Origin: Streptomyces sp. R21 | GTDB taxonomy: Bacteria; Actinomycetota; Actinomycetes; Streptomycetales; Streptomycetaceae | Reading direction: 5' to 3' | Assembly (NCBI RefSeq): GCF_041051975.1 | Contig: NZ_CP163435.1 | Coordinates: 4,836,001 to 4,900,000 of the forward strand | Length of the DNA stretch: 64,000 nucleotides | Shown here: in pieces, positions 46,505 through 55,623 of the stretch | Layout: each line of letters starts with the position of its first letter | Numbering within the stretch: the stretch's first letter is position 1 | Translations under genes and position numbers: made by a program | Notes under the pieces: generated by a model | What the model saw: the letters and a program-made list of their open reading frames with translations, nothing else | Told to the model about the DNA's origin: nothing | Database searches by the model: none

Positions 46505-46520
46505 AATATTGCGCGAATAA
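46488..46520. promoter_or_regulatory. AT-rich 9-bp inverted repeat, candidate operator
   Basis: TTATTCGCG-N15-CGCGAATAA, perfect arms, centred at the annotated GTG of the WecA-like gene. Such AT-rich symmetry is rare in this DNA. It fits a dimeric repressor site over the promoter if translation really starts at 46477. Confidence 0.55.
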
Positions 46521-46644
46521 CACGATCAGTTTTCACGACCCGGCTCCACGGCGTCGGCGGACCCCTGAGGGACTCATGTCACTCAGGTGAGCCTCAGCGA
46601 CGCAGATCACCGCGCCCCTGGCTACAGTGCGGCGGAAGATATGG

Positions 46645-46682
46645 GTAGTCTCAGACGGACTACGTAAGTTACCGCTTAGTAA
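46645..46682. promoter_or_regulatory. Two small inverted repeats upstream of the Fe-S reductase gene
   Basis: GTAGTC-N7-GACTAC (46645-46663) followed directly by TTAC-N6-GTAA (46669-46682), 40-80 bp before the ATG at 46723. They could be an operator pair controlling the reductase; the regulator is unknown. Confidence 0.45.
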
Positions 46683-46722
46683 TTAGACGAAGCCCCACCT
46701 CGCCGGCCCGAGGAGCCCCGAA

Positions 46723-48999
46723 ATGCAACTCGCCGCGATCATTGTGTCGCTGGTCCTGATCGTGGTCGGCGTGGCGCTGTTCACCCGAGCCATCGTGGAG
46801 ATCTACCGCTTCATGCGGCTCGGGCAGAACGTGCCCGCCGGTACCCGCACCGACGAACCCGTGCAGCGCACGGTGACGCTGGCCAAGGAGTTCCTCGGCC
46901 ACACCCGGATGAACCGCTGGGGCATCGTCGGCTTCGCGCACTGGTTCGTGGCGATCGGCTTCTACACGCTGCTCCTGACGATCGTGAACGCCATCGGCCA
47001 GCTCTTCCAGGCCGACTGGATCCTGCCGGTCGTCGGCGACTGGGCGCCGTACAACGTCTTCGTCGAGTTCATCGGCACCACGACCGTGCTCGGCATCGTG
47101 ACGCTGATCGCCATCCGGCAGCTCAACCGGCCGGGCAAGGCGGGCCGCAAGTCCCGCTTCGCGGGCTCCAACACCGGCCAGGCGTACTTCGTCGAGACGG
47201 TCATCCTCATCGTCGGCGTCTGCATCTTCATGCTGCACGCGCTGGAGGGTGCCCAGCACCACGTGGACGGCTACGAGGCCTCGTTCTTCATCTCGTACCC
47301 GGTGGTCTCGTGGCTGAAGGGGATGGACCTCTCCACGCTGCAGAACCTCACCTACTTCTTCGCCGGTCTGAAGATCGCGACGTCCTTCATCTGGATGATC
47401 ACCGTCGCCCTGAAGACCGACATGGGTGTGGCCTGGCACCGCTTCCTGGGCTTCCCGAACATCTGGTTCAAGCGGAACGCGGGCGGCGCAACGGCGCTCG
47501 GCCCGCTGCTGCCGATGACGTCCGGCGGCAAGCCGATCGACTTCACCGACCCCGGTGAGGACGACGTCTTCGGTGTCTCCCAGGTCGAGCAGTTCTCCTG
47601 GAAGGGCCTGCTGGACTTCTCCACCTGCACCGAGTGCGGGCGTTGTCAGTCGCAGTGCCCCGCCTGGAACACCGGCAAGCCGCTCTCCCCGAAGCTCCTG
47701 ATCATGTCCCTGCGCGACCACGCGCACGCCAAGGCGCCGTACCTGCTCGCGGGCGGCGGCAAGGACATGGAGGGCAACGAGAAGGCTTCGGCCGAGGCTT
47801 TGAAGGATGTGCCCGCGGCGGCGTTGGCCGAGGCCGAGCGCCCGCTCATCGGCACCCTCGAAGAGAACGGCGTCATCGACCCCGACGTTCTGTGGTCCTG
47901 CACCACCTGCGGCGCCTGCGTCGAGCAGTGCCCGGTGGACATCGAGCACATCGACCACATCGTCGACATGCGCCGCTACCAGGTGATGATCGAGAGCGCG
48001 TTCCCGTCCGAGGCGGGCACGATGCTCAAGAACCTGGAGAAGAAGGGCAACCCCTGGGGTCTTGCCAAGAAGCAGCGCCTGGAGTGGACGAAGGAGGTCG
48101 ACTTCGAGATCCCGGTCGTCGGCCGCGACATCGAGGACCTCTCCGAGGTCGAGTACCTCTACTGGGTCGGCTGTGCCGGCGCCCTGGAGGACCGCGCCAA
48201 GAAGACCACGAAGGCCTTCGCCGAGCTGCTGCACATCGCGGGCGTCAAGTTCGCGATCATGGGCGGCGACGAGAAGTGCACCGGTGACTCCCCGCGCCGT
48301 CTCGGCAACGAGCCCCTGTTCCAGGAGCTCGGCATGGAGAACGTGGCCGCGCTGAACATGGCGTTCGGTGAGGACGACGACGACCCGGAGACGAAGAAGC
48401 CCAGGTCGGCGAAGAAGATCGTCGCCACCTGCCCGCACTGCCTCAACACCATCGGCAACGAGTACCCGCAGCTCGGCGGCGACTACGAGGTCATCCACCA
48501 CACCCAGCTGCTCCAGCACCTCATCGACGAGGGCAAGCTGCTCCCGGTGACCCCGGTCGAGGGTCTGATCACCTACCACGACCCCTGCTACCTGGGCCGC
48601 CACAACAAGATCTACACGCCCCCGCGCGAGATCATGTCCGCCGTCCCGGGCCTGCGCCAGCAGGAGATGCACCGCCACAAGGAGCGCGGCTTCTGCTGCG
48701 GCGCCGGTGGTGCGCGGATGTGGATGGAGGAGCGGATCGGCAAGCGCATCAACAACGAGCGCGTGGACGAGGCCCTCTCCCTGAACCCGGACATCGTCTC
48801 CACGGCCTGCCCGTTCTGCCTGGTCATGCTGACCGACTCGGTCAACGGCAAGAAGAACGACGGCAAGGCCAAGGAGTCCGTCCAGGTCGTCGACGTCGCC
48901 CAGCTCCTCCTCGACTCGGTCAAGACCCCGGTCGACGACGAGCCCCCGGCGGGCGAGGCGGAGTCGGAGAACGCGCCGGAGCCGGAGCCGGTGAAGTAG
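46723..48999 (+). CDS. Membrane-anchored Fe-S (heterodisulfide-reductase-like) oxidoreductase
   Basis: 758 residues. N-terminal membrane domain of five or six helices (1-250) resembling the nitrate-reductase gamma/cytochrome b-type anchor, with conserved His residues (GFAHWF, HALEGAQHHVDG). Then a ferredoxin-like domain with two 4Fe-4S motifs, CTECGRCQSQCPAWNTGK (about 302) and CTTCGACVEQCPVDIEH (about 393), and two CCG (Cys-rich HdrB-type) domains, the second containing TYHDPCYLGRHN, HKERGFCCGAGGARMW and TACPFCLVML. The C-terminal tail is acidic. Such proteins are conserved in actinomycetes and probably pass electrons between the quinone pool and a soluble partner, possibly an acyl-CoA or lactate-type dehydrogenase; the partner is not encoded here. 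Confidence 0.92.
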   Translation: MQLAAIIVSLVLIVVGVALFTRAIVEIYRFMRLGQNVPAGTRTDEPVQRTVTLAKEFLGHTRMNRWGIVGFAHWFVAIGFYTLLLTIVNAIGQLFQADWILPVVGDWAPYNVFVEFIGTTTVLGIVTLIAIRQLNRPGKAGRKSRFAGSNTGQAYFVETVILIVGVCIFMLHALEGAQHHVDGYEASFFISYPVVSWLKGMDLSTLQNLTYFFAGLKIATSFIWMITVALKTDMGVAWHRFLGFPNIWFKRNAGGATALGPLLPMTSGGKPIDFTDPGEDDVFGVSQVEQFSWKGLLDFSTCTECGRCQSQCPAWNTGKPLSPKLLIMSLRDHAHAKAPYLLAGGGKDMEGNEKASAEALKDVPAAALAEAERPLIGTLEENGVIDPDVLWSCTTCGACVEQCPVDIEHIDHIVDMRRYQVMIESAFPSEAGTMLKNLEKKGNPWGLAKKQRLEWTKEVDFEIPVVGRDIEDLSEVEYLYWVGCAGALEDRAKKTTKAFAELLHIAGVKFAIMGGDEKCTGDSPRRLGNEPLFQELGMENVAALNMAFGEDDDDPETKKPRSAKKIVATCPHCLNTIGNEYPQLGGDYEVIHHTQLLQHLIDEGKLLPVTPVEGLITYHDPCYLGRHNKIYTPPREIMSAVPGLRQQEMHRHKERGFCCGAGGARMWMEERIGKRINNERVDEALSLNPDIVSTACPFCLVMLTDSVNGKKNDGKAKESVQVVDVAQLLLDSVKTPVDDEPPAGEAESENAPEPEPVK

Positions 49000-49016
49000 T
49001 CCCTACGGCCATGACG

Positions 49017-49048
49017 GCGCCCCCTGTCTCCCAGGAGACAGGGGGCGC
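49017..49048. terminator. Bidirectional terminator, Fe-S reductase / haem monooxygenase
   Basis: Perfect 14-bp stem GCGCCCCCTGTCTC with loop CCAG, between convergent genes ending at 48999 and 49114. Confidence 0.9.
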
Positions 49049-49113
49049 TGCTGTAGGTCCGGTGTAGGTCCGGCGGCCGGAACGTGAGTTCCGCCCGCAC
49101 GGGCGCGCGAGAG

Positions 49114-49431
49114 CTAGGCGCTCTTGGGAGCCGCCTGCTGCACGACCTCGAAGGACCACACCGAGGATCCACTCGAGGCGGGCTTCGGGCGGTCGCCGCC
49201 GCCCTGGTGTGCCGCCTTCATCGGGCCTTCCATCCACGCCTGGAACGACTCCTCGTCACGCCACCGCGTGTACACCAGGTAGTCCTCAGTGCCCTCGATG
49301 GGGCGGAGAAGCTCGAACCACTCGAAGCCGTCGGAGTTCTCCACGGCGCCGGCGCGAGACGCGAAGCGCTTCTCGAGGACTTCCCGCTGCTCGACGGGGA
49401 CGGTCAGGACGTTGATCTTGACTACGCTCAT
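49114..49431 (-). CDS. MhuD-like haem-degrading monooxygenase (ABM domain)
   Basis: 105 residues from ATG 49431 (MSVVKINVLTVPVEQ). Antibiotic-biosynthesis-monooxygenase (dimeric alpha-beta barrel) fold. Its sequence follows the mycobacterial haem-degrading enzyme MhuD closely, and the catalytic residues fall at the same numbers: Asn7 (KIN), Trp66 (ESFQAW) and His75 (MKAAH). It therefore probably opens haem to release iron in the cytoplasm. Convergent with the Fe-S reductase, and 83 bp upstream of its start is the divergent NAD-dependent reductase gene. No iron-box was recognised in that short gap. Confidence 0.85.
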   Translation of the reverse strand: MSVVKINVLTVPVEQREVLEKRFASRAGAVENSDGFEWFELLRPIEGTEDYLVYTRWRDEESFQAWMEGPMKAAHQGGGDRPKPASSGSSVWSFEVVQQAAPKSA

Positions 49432-49513
49432 GGGCTCATCCTGTCCCAACCGCCGCCATGACCGGCGGGCGACCCCGCTCGCCACACCGGCTGCCTCGCT
49501 ACGGTGTGGGTCC

Positions 49514-50332
49514 ATGACGGTCCTGATCATCGGAGGCAGTGGCTTCCTGGGTGCCGAACTGATCCGGCAGGCCACCGCGGCGGGCCACGGGACGGCCGCG
49601 ACGTTCGCCTCCCGGCCCGGCAAGGTCCCGGGTGTCGTCTGGCATCCGCTCGACGTCCGGGAACCCGAGCGCGTCGCCGGGGTGATTGCCGACGTCGCCC
49701 CGTCGGTCGTCGTCAACGCGTCCAGCGGCCAGGCCGACTGGGCGGTCACCGCCGATGGTGCGGTCCGCGTGGCGCTGGCCGCCGTCGAGCAGGGCTGCCG
49801 CCTGGTGCATGTGTCCAGCGACGCGGTGTTCTCCGGCGCGCGCGCCCGCTACGACGAGCGCTGCCTGCCCGATCCGCTCACCCCGTACGGCGCCGCGAAG
49901 GCCGCCGCCGAGACGGCGGTACGGCATCTGGTGCCGGGCGCCGTCGTCGCCCGCACCTCGCTGATCATCGGGTACGGCCGGTCCGGACACGAGCGCACGG
50001 TGCGCGCCCTGGCGGGCGGTACCCGGGACGGGGCCTTGTTCACGGACGACATCCGCTGCCCGGTCCATGTCGAAGACCTGGCCGCCGCCTTGTGGGAGTT
50101 GGCGCTGTCCGACGCGGCCGGGGTGTTCCACCTCGCGGGCTCGGACGCGCTGAGCCGTTATGACCTCGGTGTGCTCATCGCCCGGCGCGAAGGACTTGAC
50201 GGTGCGCGCCTGCCCGCCGGGCGACGGGCCGACACCTCCCTGCCCGGCGGCCTTGATATTCGCCTCGACAGCCGCGCGACGCAGGAGCGGTTGCGCACCC
50301 GGCTCCGTGGAGCTCGCGAGTTCCTTCGCTGA
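49514..50332 (+). CDS. NAD(P)-dependent sugar-nucleotide reductase-like protein (RmlD/SDR)
   Basis: 272 residues from ATG 49514 (MTVLIIGGSGFLGAELIRQ). Extended short-chain dehydrogenase fold with the GGSGFLG nucleotide loop, VVNASSGQADWAV, VHVSSDAVFSG with catalytic-type Ser, and the YxxxK active site in PLTPYGAAKAAAETAVR. Later segments (LFTDDIRCPVHVEDLAAALWEL, GVFHLAGSDALSRYDLG) are typical of RmlD-like dTDP-4-dehydrorhamnose reductase homologues. No rhamnose biosynthesis neighbours are present, so the substrate is open. An upstream in-frame extension to 49289 overlaps the divergent monooxygenase and is not used. Confidence 0.88.
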   Translation: MTVLIIGGSGFLGAELIRQATAAGHGTAATFASRPGKVPGVVWHPLDVREPERVAGVIADVAPSVVVNASSGQADWAVTADGAVRVALAAVEQGCRLVHVSSDAVFSGARARYDERCLPDPLTPYGAAKAAAETAVRHLVPGAVVARTSLIIGYGRSGHERTVRALAGGTRDGALFTDDIRCPVHVEDLAAALWELALSDAAGVFHLAGSDALSRYDLGVLIARREGLDGARLPAGRRADTSLPGGLDIRLDSRATQERLRTRLRGAREFLR

Positions 50333-50442
50333 GACGTCTCCCGCCGACTGTCGCCGAGGGTCACACGCACACAGGCTGTCCTCCCGCCTCGAACGCGTGC
50401 ATCATTGCTCAGTCGTTGTCGCAGGGTCGGACGAGGTGAACG

Positions 50443-51744
50443 GTGCGGGTGCGAAGAACCGGGATGAGTACGGCGGCTTCGGCTTCCCTCGGCTGCGTTC
50501 TCCTCCTCGCCGCCTGCGGCCCCACCACGGGCGCGGACGCCACCACCAAGCACACCCCCGCGCGGATCGCCGAAGCCCCGGCTCAACTCCCCGTCCAACA
50601 CGGCAAGGGCAGCAAGATGCCCGACGACTTCAACGGCGACGGCCACCGCGACCTGATCCTGAACGACCTCGTCAAGAAGACGAGCCACGCGGACGACCCG
50701 GGCATCGGGATCGTCTACGGCAGCGCACACGGACTCACCCCCGGGGCCAGCCAGTTGCTCAGCCCGGCGAAACAGGCCGCGCCCACCAAGGGCCGACTCC
50801 CCGCCGTCTTCGACGCGGAGGCGAGCTGCGACCTGGACAAGGACGGCTTCACGGACCTGGTCGTATCGACCGATCCGCCGTACGACGGCCAGGGCCGGCC
50901 GCCCGTCCCCCTCCAACTCCTCTTCGGCTCACCGACCGGCCTGACCGGCAGGGCGGTGAAGCTCGTCGTCCCCGCGAAGGCCCGCTTCGGCAACGACTGG
51001 CCCGACCAGCCGGTGTGCGGCGACTTCGACGGCGACGGCGCCGAGGACCTGGTGGTGCACGCCTCGAACGGCCAACTCAGCTATCTGCGGGGCCCGTTCA
51101 CCCGCAAGGGCGCCCCACGCAAGGCCGGCGCCCCCATCCCCTCACCGGGCAACGTGCCGACAGGCCCGGCAGCCGACGTGAACCGCGACGGCTACGACGA
51201 CCTCCTCGTCCGTACGGCGGAGGGCGCGGCCAAGTCCGCGATCGTCCTCGGCGGTCCTGCGGGCCCCACCCGCACCGGAGCCGTCCTGCCCACCGGCCTC
51301 GACGTCGCCCTCGGCCGCTTCGGCAGGGGCAAGGCCCTGGACGCGGCGGTCGGCGCGATGGGGGAAACGTCCCTGCGCTACGACCTCCCGACGCCCACCG
51401 CACGGGGCACCCTCACCTCCCCCGGCTCGGTCCTCGACGCCGGGGACTTCGACGGGGACGGCCTGAGCGAACTCGTGTCCAGCGGGGCGGAGTTGCGGGT
51501 GTTCCGGGGCCGTACGACGGGCCTGTCGACGGCCGGCATGATCACCGTCCAGCCGCCCGCCCGGGGCACCACGCGCGTGCTGGCGGTGGCCGACTTCGAC
51601 GCGGACGGCCGGGCGGACCTGGCGGTGCGGACGTATCGGGGGGAGACGAGGGACACGGTCGCGGTGTATCCGGGGGCCGCGAAGGGGTTGGTGGCTCCGA
51701 AGCCGTCGGTCACGTTCTCCAGTGCGGAGTTCCTGGCGGGTTAG
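50443..51744 (+). CDS. FG-GAP/VCBS repeat lipoprotein
   Basis: 433 residues from GTG 50443 (an ATG at 50464 is possible). Lipobox LLLAAC with Cys about residue 25. The rest is an integrin-alpha-like beta-propeller: repeated calcium-binding loops DFNGDGHRDLIL, DLDKDGFTDLVV, DFDGDGAEDLVV, DVNRDGYDDLLV, DFDGDGLSELVS and DFDADGRADLAV, each starting a blade. Likely held on the cell surface, binding calcium and unknown ligands. First of three FG-GAP proteins in the next 6.6 kb, and directly upstream of a receptor kinase. Confidence 0.87.
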   Translation: MRVRRTGMSTAASASLGCVLLLAACGPTTGADATTKHTPARIAEAPAQLPVQHGKGSKMPDDFNGDGHRDLILNDLVKKTSHADDPGIGIVYGSAHGLTPGASQLLSPAKQAAPTKGRLPAVFDAEASCDLDKDGFTDLVVSTDPPYDGQGRPPVPLQLLFGSPTGLTGRAVKLVVPAKARFGNDWPDQPVCGDFDGDGAEDLVVHASNGQLSYLRGPFTRKGAPRKAGAPIPSPGNVPTGPAADVNRDGYDDLLVRTAEGAAKSAIVLGGPAGPTRTGAVLPTGLDVALGRFGRGKALDAAVGAMGETSLRYDLPTPTARGTLTSPGSVLDAGDFDGDGLSELVSSGAELRVFRGRTTGLSTAGMITVQPPARGTTRVLAVADFDADGRADLAVRTYRGETRDTVAVYPGAAKGLVAPKPSVTFSSAEFLAG

Positions 51745-51884
51745 GGCGTTGTTCGTTGCCTCAGGGCGTTGATCGTGGCCGCCGCCCGCGCGTCCTCGCT
51801 TTCACCGGGATCGACAACGACCCCTATTCTCAACGGCGTTACGCCGATCAACCAGTCGGCAGGAGTCGGGGGAGTCATACCAGT

Positions 51885-53696
51885 ATGAGCGGTACGAACG
51901 GGGACGGGCGCGACGAGCCGGAGACCCGGCGTGAGGACCGCTTCGGCGGGGGAATCGAACCGCTCACCGCCTCGGACCCGGCGCGGATCGGGCCCTACCT
52001 GCTGCTCGGGCGGCTCGGCGCCGGTGGCATGGGGAGGGTGTTCCTCGCGCGTTCCGACGGTGGGCGCACGGTCGCCGTGAAGGTGGTGCATGAGGAGCAT
52101 GTGTCGGACGCGCAGTTCCGGGCGCGGTTCCGGCGGGAGATCGAGGCCGCGAGCCGAGTCGCCGAGCGGTACACGGCACCCGTGCTCGAAGCCGGGCCCG
52201 ACGAGACACCGCCCTGGGTCGCCACCGGGTGTGTGCCTGGTCTGTCGCTGGAGCAGGTCGTGCGGGGGTACGGTCCGTTGCCCGCCGAGTCCCTGCACCC
52301 CCTCGCCGACGGGTTGCTGCGCGCCCTGAAGGACATCCATGACGCGGGGATCGTGCACCGGGATCTGAAGCCGTCGAACGTCATGCTGACCGTGGACGGG
52401 GTCAAGGTCATCGACTTCGGGATCGCGCGGGCCCTGGAGACCTCCGTGGAGTCGCTCCTGACCAGTACGGGGATGGTCATCGGCTCGCCGGGCTTCATGT
52501 CACCTGAGCAGATCCGGGGGCAGAGCGCCGGATTCAAGAGCGATGTGTTCACCCTCGGGTGCGTGCTCACGTACGCGGCGACGGGGCGGCTGCCCTTCGG
52601 TCACGGGGCCAGCAACCAGCACGCTGTCATGTACCAGATCGTGCAGGACGAACCGGATCTGGAGGGTGTCGAGGACCCCGCTCTGCGGGCGCTCATCACG
52701 CGGTGTCTGACCAAGGACTCCGGGCAACGGCCCGATGTGGACGAGCTGTTGTCCGACCCGGAGCGGGCCCGGCCGTCGGCCGCCGGCACGGCGTGGCTGC
52801 CCGCCGACGTCCTCGCGCGTATCGCGCGGCAGGCCGCCGAGCTGCTCGACGCCGAGGTGCGGCCGCTGCGCGAGGAGTCCGTGGACCGGGCCACCGCGGA
52901 CCTGCGCCCGCGGTCCGAGCCGCCCGTGGTCGTCGCGCCGGGCAGCGGCGGCACCGAGCCGAAAGAGCGTGAACGCCGCCCGCGCCGCCGCATCTTCATC
53001 GCCCTGCCCGTGGTCGTCGTCCTCACCGTCGGTGGGACGACGATGGTCGTGCTCCAGCCCTGGAGCGGCGATCAAGGCGGAGCCCGTGCCCAGTCGCCGG
53101 GCAGCAGCACGAGTCCCACGCCGTCCGGCAGCAACTCGGCGGTCAAGCCCAGCAGTTCACCGTCCAAGAGGTCCGACGGGAAGAGCGGGAAGGACAAGAA
53201 GGAGCAGGCTTCCGATGACGGGGAGGGCGCCGCTGACGGCGGCAAGGCGGAGGGAGGCGGCGGGAGCACAGCGGCGGCCGGACGGGACAGCTCCGGCAGC
53301 AACTCGTCCGACAATTCCTCGGACACGACCGCAGGGAGCTCATCCGGCCCCGGTGACTCGTCCTCGGGTTCCTCCGACTCGTCCGCCGGCTCCCCGCCGC
53401 CCAACCTGAAGAGCTACAAGCTCGAGTACACGAACTCCTGCGTCGGAGCCTGCAACATGCCGATCAAGGCGAGCTGGACAGCGGTCTCCCGCGCGACCCG
53501 CTACGACATCCACTACACCAACAAGGGCAGCAACTTCACGGCGAAGAACGTCGACACCGTCTACTCCACCAGCAACACCAGCTACACGATCAACGGCCCG
53601 TACTCGGGCGACGAGATCTGCATCACCCTGCGCGCGGCCAACAAGTACGGCGCCTCGGCTTGGTCGGAGACCTGGTGCAGCACGGTGCCCTACTGA
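51885..53696 (+). CDS. Receptor-type serine/threonine protein kinase with FN3-like ectodomain
   Basis: 603 residues. Hanks-type kinase domain at about 36-290: glycine loop GRLGAGGMGRVF, Lys66 (VAVKVV), HRDLKPSN with Asp160, DFG at 177-179 and SPEQIRG. A single membrane helix lies at about 370-390 (IFIALPVVVVLTVGGTTMVVL). The outside part begins with a Ser/Gly/Asp-rich linker of about 100 residues and ends in a fibronectin-III-like domain (YKLEYTNSCVGACNMPIKASWTAVSRATRYDIHYTN ... ANKYGASAWSETWC) with paired cysteines. It lacks PASTA repeats, so it is not the PknB type. Flanked by FG-GAP propeller genes. Signal unknown. Confidence 0.93.
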   Translation: MSGTNGDGRDEPETRREDRFGGGIEPLTASDPARIGPYLLLGRLGAGGMGRVFLARSDGGRTVAVKVVHEEHVSDAQFRARFRREIEAASRVAERYTAPVLEAGPDETPPWVATGCVPGLSLEQVVRGYGPLPAESLHPLADGLLRALKDIHDAGIVHRDLKPSNVMLTVDGVKVIDFGIARALETSVESLLTSTGMVIGSPGFMSPEQIRGQSAGFKSDVFTLGCVLTYAATGRLPFGHGASNQHAVMYQIVQDEPDLEGVEDPALRALITRCLTKDSGQRPDVDELLSDPERARPSAAGTAWLPADVLARIARQAAELLDAEVRPLREESVDRATADLRPRSEPPVVVAPGSGGTEPKERERRPRRRIFIALPVVVVLTVGGTTMVVLQPWSGDQGGARAQSPGSSTSPTPSGSNSAVKPSSSPSKRSDGKSGKDKKEQASDDGEGAADGGKAEGGGGSTAAAGRDSSGSNSSDNSSDTTAGSSSGPGDSSSGSSDSSAGSPPPNLKSYKLEYTNSCVGACNMPIKASWTAVSRATRYDIHYTNKGSNFTAKNVDTVYSTSNTSYTINGPYSGDEICITLRAANKYGASAWSETWCSTVPY

Positions 53697-54067
53697 CGGG
53701 CGACGCCGCCTCGGTTCGTGCGCGGGTGGCGTATGAGGGCGGCGAGTTGGCCACCGGCCCCGCCGCCCTCAAGCTCAGACAGTCGGGCCCTTCCTCGGGA
53801 ACGGGAGCGGAAACGGAAACGGAAGCGGGTGCGGAAACGGCTCGGCCGGCAAGTACGTATGGTGCGAACTGGACACCAAGCACTGACGTCCCGGCTCGCT
53901 CAAATATTTACCGAACTCACGTACAACCCTCGCACCCCATCACAGGTCTCCTGTTCGCCGACCACCCCGCGAACCCTCGGACAACTCCAGGCAAACGCGG
54001 ACGGTCCGCACCCCATCAACTGCGGATGTCCGCCAGACATCCCCCGCATGCCGCAGGAGAACCCCGC
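53697..54067. other. 371-bp intergenic region with a hexanucleotide run
   Basis: Between the kinase and the FG-GAP gene. At 53797-53838 there are seven consecutive hexamers of the form GG(G/A)(A/T)(A/G)C (for example GGAAAC twice, GGAAGC). The segment around 53905-53935 (CAAATATTTACCGAACTCACG) is strikingly AT-rich for this genome and is the probable promoter of the FG-GAP gene. No coding sequence is seen. Confidence 0.5.
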
Positions 54068-55555
54068 ATGCACAAGCGTCACCCGCACTACGTGCGACTC
54101 GCCCTCGCGACGGCCACCGCTGCCGCGCTGACGGGCGGTCTGCTCACGTTCACGGCCGCTACGGCGTCGGCCGCGGACTCGACGACGGTCCCGCAGGCCG
54201 ACTTCAACGGCGACGGCCGCGGCGACGTGGCCTTCTCGGCCTCCGGCGCCTACGTCAGCGGCCACAAGGCAGCCGGTCAGGTCGTCGCCCTCTACGGCAC
54301 CTCCACCGGCGTATCGTCCGCGAAGCGCTCGACGATCAGCCAGAACACGGCCGGCGTGCCCGGCACCGCCGAGGCCGGGGACGGCTTCGGCGCCGAGACG
54401 GCGTACGCCGACTTCAACAGCGACGGGTACGACGACCTCGCCGTGTCCACCATCTGGGAGAAGGTAGGCACCGACACCAACGGTGGTGCCGTCGCGATCC
54501 TGTGGGGCTCGGCGAACGGCCTCACCGGCAAGAGCAGCGACATCCCCGACCCGTCGGCCTCGTCCCACGACTACTGGGGCAAGAACCTGGCCGCCGGCGA
54601 CTTCGACGGCGACGGCAAGGCCGACCTGGCCGTCGGCAGCTCCACCAGCACGATCTACGTCTACAAGGGCGGCTTCAGCACGTCCGGCACGCCCGGCGGC
54701 CGCTACACGATCAAGCCCCCGATCCAGTCGGGCAGCCCCTCGAACGGCCCGCTGAACCTCGCCGCGGGCGACGTCAACGGCGACCACCGCACCGACCTCG
54801 TGGTCGACGGCTTCGAGACCCAGACCGCCAACGGCTGGAACAAGAACTACTGGGTGCCCGGCACGGCGAGCGGCCTGAGCGTGTCCTCCGCGCAGGTCCT
54901 CAAGCCTGGCGTGATCACCGCGATCGGCGACGTCAACGGCGACGGCTTCGGCGACATCGTCAGCGGCGCGTACTGGGACACCACCACGAGCGACGGCACG
55001 ACCGTCCCCGACTCCGCCACCGGCGGCAAGGTGTGGATCACCAACGGCTCGGCGAGCGGCCCCGCCTCGGCGACCGGCATCACCCAGAACACCGGCTCCG
55101 TGCCCGGCACTTCGGAGAAGACCGACTACTTCGGCTACGACCTGGACCTCGGCGACATCAACGGCGACGGCTACCAGGACCTCGTGGTCGGCGTCGCCGG
55201 CGAGACCATCGACGGCGTCACGGACGCCGGCATGGTCACCGTCCTGTACGGCTCGGCGAGCGGCATCAAGACCTCCTCCGGCGCCCAGGCCTTCGCCCAG
55301 AGCACCGCGGGCGTCCCCGGCAATGACGAGAAGAACGACGCGCTCGGCGCGGACGTGAAGCTCGACGACCTGACCGGCGACGGCAAGGCCGACCTCGTCG
55401 CGGGCTCCTACGAGAACGACGGCAACGGCGCGGTCCTCTACCTGCCCTCCAACGGCACGAAGATCACCACCACCGGCTCCCGCACCGTCTCCCCGAGCAC
55501 CTCGGGCGTCTCGACGTCGGGCACCCCGGCCTTCGGCGCGAACTTCGCCGACTGA
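54068..55555 (+). CDS. Secreted FG-GAP (integrin-alpha-like) repeat protein
   Basis: 495 residues from ATG 54068, with AGGAG before it. Sec signal peptide: MHKRHPHYVRLALATATAAALTGG...ATASAADS. Mature protein is a seven-bladed-type propeller of FG-GAP repeats, each beginning with an acidic calcium loop (DFNGDGRGDVAF, DFNSDGYDDLAV, DFDGDGKADLAV, DVNGDHRTDLVV, DVNGDGFGDIVS, DINGDGYQDLVV, DLTGDGKADLVA). Repeated phrases such as QNTAGVPGTAEAGDGFG mark successive blades. Extracellular ligand-binding or structural role; ligand unknown. It is 68 bp upstream of a homologous gene and likely cotranscribed. Confidence 0.9.
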   Translation: MHKRHPHYVRLALATATAAALTGGLLTFTAATASAADSTTVPQADFNGDGRGDVAFSASGAYVSGHKAAGQVVALYGTSTGVSSAKRSTISQNTAGVPGTAEAGDGFGAETAYADFNSDGYDDLAVSTIWEKVGTDTNGGAVAILWGSANGLTGKSSDIPDPSASSHDYWGKNLAAGDFDGDGKADLAVGSSTSTIYVYKGGFSTSGTPGGRYTIKPPIQSGSPSNGPLNLAAGDVNGDHRTDLVVDGFETQTANGWNKNYWVPGTASGLSVSSAQVLKPGVITAIGDVNGDGFGDIVSGAYWDTTTSDGTTVPDSATGGKVWITNGSASGPASATGITQNTGSVPGTSEKTDYFGYDLDLGDINGDGYQDLVVGVAGETIDGVTDAGMVTVLYGSASGIKTSSGAQAFAQSTAGVPGNDEKNDALGADVKLDDLTGDGKADLVAGSYENDGNGAVLYLPSNGTKITTTGSRTVSPSTSGVSTSGTPAFGANFAD

Positions 55556-55623
55556 TCCCTTTCCCTCTCCTGAGCCGGGCCCGCGACCGCGGACCCGGCC
55601 TCTCTTCTCCCGGAGCCCCCGCC

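Noticed and set aside
46669..48678. 669-codon minus-strand frame across the Fe-S reductase
   Set aside because: Antisense shadow with low-complexity composition; the plus-strand protein has clear Fe-S and CCG motifs.
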